From Bacteroidaceae bacterium (GTDB taxonomy: Bacteria > Bacteroidota > Bacteroidia > Bacteroidales > Bacteroidaceae): a stretch of DNA of 38,421 bases. Of this stretch, positions 35,191 to 38,421 are shown one piece after another (within the stretch, counting starts at the first letter, position 1; each line of letters starts with the position of its first letter). The notes under the pieces were generated by a model. The model was not told the DNA's origin, did no database searches, and worked only from the letters and a program-made list of their open reading frames with translations. Both the position numbers and the translations under genes were made by a program. The stretch spans positions 1 to 38,421 of the forward strand of contig JAFTSK010000161.1 of the NCBI GenBank assembly GCA_017467385.1, given 5' to 3'.

Positions 35191-37446
35191 ATGAGAAAGT
35201 TGATATGTGCTTTATTTTGTGTCGTTGCTTTAGCTGCTCAGGCTCAACAGGAACGTTTGACTGAATACGTCAATCCTTTTGTGGGTACAGACGGCTATGG
35301 CAATATTTACCCGGGCGCACAGATTCCTTTCGGGGGAATCCAGATGAGTCCGGATACAGATGCCGACTTCTATGATGCCGCTTCCGGATACAAATATTCG
35401 CATCCTACTTTGTTGGGATTCAGCTTGACACACCTTAGTGGAACCGGTGTCCCTGATTTGGGCGACTTCCTTTTTATCCCGGGTACGGGGGAAATGAAGA
35501 CTGTTCCAGGCACACATGAAAATCCGGACGAAGGTTATCGTTCGCGCTATTCTCATGATAAGGAATGGGCTTCCCCCGGATATTACGGGGTGGAGTTGGC
35601 CGATTATGGCGTAAAAGCGGAAATGACAGCTGCTTTGCGTAGCGGTATATTCCGTTTTACGTTCCCTAAATCAGATGAGGCGTTTATCATGATAGACATG
35701 AACCATACGTTGTGGCAGAAATGTCCCTGGGCCAACTTGCGCCAAATAAACGATTCGACTATCGTGGGCTATAAGTTGGTAAAAGGCTGGGGGCCTGAAC
35801 GTCATGTGTATTTTGCCGCAACCTTCTCTTGTAAGTTGGATTCTTTCGGTATCTTCCAGGACGGAAAGCCGGTTATCTATAACACGAGCCGTTTCCGTAG
35901 CCATCTGGAAGCATGGGGAACTAACCTCATGGCTTACTTGCGCCTAAAGACATCGGAAGGAGAGAAAGTCTATGTCAAGACGGCCATTTCGGGCGTTAGT
36001 ACAGAAGGGGCTCTTAAGAACATGGAAGAATTGAATGGGCTGACTTTCGACGATGTAAAAGCGCGTGCGGAAGAACTTTGGGAAAAGGAATTGGGCAGAT
36101 ATACGGTAAAGGGAGATTTGAAAACCAAACAAACTTTCTACACTAGTGTATATCATACGGCCATTCATCCGTTCATCTTCCAGGATGCTGACGGAAGTTT
36201 CCGCGAGTTGGACAAGAATATCGGAAAGGCAGAAGGGTTTACCAACTATACGGTACTTTCCTTGTGGGATACACATCGGGCTTTTCATCCGTTGCTCAAC
36301 TTAGTGAATCAGCCTTTGCAAGCCGACATAGCCAACTCCATGCTGGCACACTACGATAAGAGTACGGAACACATGCTGCCTTTCTGGTCGTTCTATGGCA
36401 ACGAAACCTGGTGCATGATTGGCTACCATGCCACTTGTGTGCTGGCCGACATGATGATGAAGGGTGTCAAAGGGTTCGATTACGAACGGGCGTATGAAGC
36501 CATGAAGACTACGGCCATGAATCCGCACTACGATTGTTTGCCGGAATATCGCCAGTTAGGATATGTGCCTTTCGACAAGGAAGCGGAGTCTGTTTCCAAA
36601 ACATTGGAATATGCGTATGATGATTACTGCATTGCCCAGGCTGCCAAGTTGTTGGGTAAGCAGGAAGACTATGAGTATTTCATGAAGCGTTCAAAGAACT
36701 ACAAAAACCTGATAGATCCGGAAACGAAGTATATGCGTGGAAAGGATTCCAAAGGAAACTGGCGCACTCCGTTCAGTCCGATTGCCTATCAAGGTCCCGG
36801 CTCCATTCATGGTTGGGGCGACATTACCGAAGGGTTTACGATGCAGTACACCTGGTCGGTTCCTCACGATTTTGAAGGCTATATGGAAGCGGCTGGTGCC
36901 GACTTGTTGCTGAAACGTTTGGATGAAATGTTTACTACGGAAATGGATGAAAACATTCCGGGCGCACACGACATTCAAGGACGTATCGGAGCCTATTGGC
37001 ATGGCAACGAGCCTTGTCATCACATTACCTATTTCTATAACTGGTTAGGACAACCCTGGAAGTGTCAGAAGTGGGTACGCACGATTACAGACCGTTTCTA
37101 TGGCAATGAACCGGGTTCTTTGAGTGGTAATGATGATTGCGGTCAGATGTCGGCTTGGTATCTTTTCAACTGCATGGGCTTCTATCCGGTCAAGCCGGCA
37201 ACGAACGAATATAGCATTGGCTCTCCTTGTGTAGAAGCCATGACCGTTCGCCTCAGCAACGGAAAATACTTGGAGATGACAACAAAGAATTGGTCGCCCA
37301 AGAACGTTTACGTCAAGGAGGTTTATCTGAACGGCAAGCGACATAAGTTGTCTACTCTTCGTTATGAAGACATTGCCAACGGAGCCAAGTTGCATTTTGT
37401 GATGAGTAGCAAGCCTAACTATCGTTCACCGCTTGTGATGGAATAA
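35191..37446 (+). CDS. GH92 exo-alpha-mannosidase (third copy)
   Basis: A 751-residue exported enzyme (signal peptide to ~AQAQ19) of the same GH92 group as the second copy. It shows VNPFVGTDGYGNIYPGAQIP, THLSGTGVPDLGDFLFIPG, LWDTHRAFHPL, catalytic acid Glu547 in TEGFTMQYTWSVPHD, HGNEPCHHITYFY and the base pair Asp648/Asp649 in SGNDDCGQMSAWY. After the acid, FT replaces the NSW found in the other two copies, a change close to the active site. It is the last gene of the operon; two strong hairpins follow. Confidence 0.95.
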   Translation: MRKLICALFCVVALAAQAQQERLTEYVNPFVGTDGYGNIYPGAQIPFGGIQMSPDTDADFYDAASGYKYSHPTLLGFSLTHLSGTGVPDLGDFLFIPGTGEMKTVPGTHENPDEGYRSRYSHDKEWASPGYYGVELADYGVKAEMTAALRSGIFRFTFPKSDEAFIMIDMNHTLWQKCPWANLRQINDSTIVGYKLVKGWGPERHVYFAATFSCKLDSFGIFQDGKPVIYNTSRFRSHLEAWGTNLMAYLRLKTSEGEKVYVKTAISGVSTEGALKNMEELNGLTFDDVKARAEELWEKELGRYTVKGDLKTKQTFYTSVYHTAIHPFIFQDADGSFRELDKNIGKAEGFTNYTVLSLWDTHRAFHPLLNLVNQPLQADIANSMLAHYDKSTEHMLPFWSFYGNETWCMIGYHATCVLADMMMKGVKGFDYERAYEAMKTTAMNPHYDCLPEYRQLGYVPFDKEAESVSKTLEYAYDDYCIAQAAKLLGKQEDYEYFMKRSKNYKNLIDPETKYMRGKDSKGNWRTPFSPIAYQGPGSIHGWGDITEGFTMQYTWSVPHDFEGYMEAAGADLLLKRLDEMFTTEMDENIPGAHDIQGRIGAYWHGNEPCHHITYFYNWLGQPWKCQKWVRTITDRFYGNEPGSLSGNDDCGQMSAWYLFNCMGFYPVKPATNEYSIGSPCVEAMTVRLSNGKYLEMTTKNWSPKNVYVKEVYLNGKRHKLSTLRYEDIANGAKLHFVMSSKPNYRSPLVME

Positions 37447-37470
37447 TGTTTTAATATTCTCTCTTGACCA

Positions 37471-37519
37471 AGAGGATGTATTAGAAAGGGCAATAACAAG
37501 GCCTTTCAATACATCCTCT
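37471..37519 (+). terminator. Long hairpin after the locus
   Basis: Arms 37471-37490 and 37501-37519 pair over about 18 bp with one bulge and a 10-base loop. No clean T-run follows, so it may protect the mRNA end while the next hairpin (37540-37606) terminates. Confidence 0.6.
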
Positions 37520-37539
37520 AATTCTATAATAACACCTCT

Positions 37540-37606
37540 AAAAACTCTTTGGAGAACGACCAAACGTTCTTTGGAGGAAAGGACAGTTCTCCAAAGAGTT
37601 TTTATT
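37540..37606 (+). terminator. Terminator-like repeat, copy B
   Basis: Left arm 37540-37557 pairs with 37586-37603 (18 bp), ending in T5-A-TT. It is a second copy of the element at 4529-4595, with the inner TTCTTTGGAGG word also kept. A base pair in the stem has changed on both sides (G-C to T-A), preserving the structure. Confidence 0.75.
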
Positions 37607-37660
37607 CCCTTTCCTAATCGCTTCATAGAACGTGGTTTTTACAATTTTGAATAATTGGTT

Positions 37661-37910
37661 GCATTCCTGCAATTTGTTGTATAAGTGGTTGAAAGATAAG
37701 AAGAAACACTTGCAGGAACCTTTAAGTCTGCATCCATTCCTGCAAGAATACTCTTGCGGCTTCGTAAGCCTGTGAGACTAAGTCCGCAGACGTGTGAGAC
37801 TACAAGCGTATGGCGATGAAGCCGTTTATGGCAGGAATGACAGGAAAATGTAAACTCCTGCCATTATAAAATGGTTAGAATCAATGCTTTATTTGCGTTC
37901 TTGCAGGAGT
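37661..37910. repeat. Cluster of TTCCTGCAA / TTGCAGGAA inverted words
   Basis: About six copies of TTCCTGCAA-like words in alternating orientation lie here. Two pairs make perfect 9-bp hairpins: TTGCAGGAA (37710-37718) with TTCCTGCAA (37737-37745), and ATGGCAGGA (37828-37836) with TCCTGCCAT (37856-37864). Between them TGTGAGACTA occurs twice (near 37771 and 37792), related to the repeat at 4427-4508. No gene is seen. Confidence 0.5.
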
Positions 37911-38014
37911 GTAAGGACTTTTGTGAAATTTCTTGTAATAGAGTGCAAACCCCGTTCCAACATAATTGTATATCATTTTAAATAGCAAAAGGAAGAATTT
38001 CGTTCTTTGATTTG

Positions 38015-38022
38015 TACCTTTA
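38015..38022 (+). promoter_or_regulatory. Weak candidate -7 box for the last gene
   Basis: TACCTTTA is one base from TAnnTTTG and lies 62 bases before the ATG at 38085. No good -33 TTTG at the expected distance. Confidence 0.3.
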
Positions 38023-38084
38023 CATAGATTTTTATATGTTTGTACAGAAACACTCATATTACTAAAACACTAACTCAATAAACC

Positions 38085-38421
38085 ATGAAAAACATATACA
38101 TCAGTCTGTTGTTCATTATTTTTAGCTTTACGATGCAGGCTCAGACGCTTCCCGTTGATAGTCTCTTTAGCCGCATGGAACAACAGGCTTTGTTGTATCC
38201 GTCTGAAAGGCTGTACCTACATACGGATAGAAGCTCTTATATTGCCGGTGAAAAGGTCTGGATAAAAGCATACGTGGTCGATGGAATTACGAATATACCC
38301 AACAAAAAGAGCCGGTATGTCTTTGTAACTTTACAGAATCCGTTTAAAGAAATTCTTGTAAAGGTACGTTTACGTGCCGATGAGGACGGCTTTATTCATG
38401 GAAATCTCTTGTTGTCCGAAG
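38085..38421 (+). CDS. Exported MG2/TonB-plug-type surface protein, N-terminal part
   Basis: The ATG at 38085 opens a frame that runs past the window end (112 codons seen). It has a signal peptide ending FTMQAQ. The following ERLYLHTDRSSYIAGEKVWI with KAYVVDG matches the macroglobulin-like (MG2) opening found in large Bacteroidetes outer-membrane proteins, some of which carry a TonB-plug domain further on. The function cannot be known from this part. It is separated from the mannosidase locus by 638 bases with terminators, so it is a separate unit. Confidence 0.75.
   Translation, partial: MKNIYISLLFIIFSFTMQAQTLPVDSLFSRMEQQALLYPSERLYLHTDRSSYIAGEKVWIKAYVVDGITNIPNKKSRYVFVTLQNPFKEILVKVRLRADEDGFIHGNLLLSE

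Overview
The window reads as a chromosomal segment of a gut-type Bacteroidales bacterium (Bacteroidaceae-like; species not determinable by eye). The support is the SusC/SusD pair, a hybrid-two-component-type regulator, lipoprotein signals of the Bacteroidetes kind, promoter cores of the form TAnnTTTG (twice with a TTTG -33 box at a 20-nt spacing), absence of Shine-Dalgarno sequences, and protein sequences closest to what I know from Bacteroides.

Left part (1-14260), housekeeping. The 3' portion of a 5S rRNA with its terminator is followed by DUF177/YceD, rpmF, fabH, era and der on the plus strand. A 612-base gap after der holds two kinds of hairpin repeat and a possible small structured transcript. 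Next come a small outer-membrane barrel protein, the minus-strand mlaE-mlaF lipid-transport pair, and, divergently, lptB. Then tig, clpP, clpX and recQ form a protein quality control and repair block.

Middle (14264-15559). Two minus-strand envelope genes, a barrel protein and a DUF4136 lipoprotein, lie convergent to recQ.

Right part (15750-37446), one polysaccharide-utilisation-type locus. A large sensor-regulator has Reg_prop propeller repeats, a Y_Y_Y domain, a membrane helix, a kinase/receiver core that looks degenerate, and an AraC DNA-binding domain. It precedes a regulatory region with paired 16-bp direct repeats and a palindrome. Nine same-strand, closely spaced genes follow: susC, susD, an F5/8C plus calpain-like cysteine-peptidase lipoprotein, a lipoprotein of unknown function, GH92, GH29 fucosidase with a discoidin-like domain, GH92, a basic-secretory-protein type zinc peptidase lipoprotein, and GH92. 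Three alpha-mannosidases, one alpha-L-fucosidase and two predicted surface peptidases suggest capture and stripping of mannose-rich, fucosylated glycoproteins or glycopeptides, with protein and glycan attacked together. This substrate is an inference.

After the locus lies a 638-base gap with strong hairpins and repeats, then the start of another surface protein (MG2/TonB-plug type) cut by the window edge. The most interesting points are the glycoprotease-like gene set, the calpain-like lipoprotein, the apparently kinase-dead regulator and its candidate operator, and the repeated hairpin families in the two long gaps.
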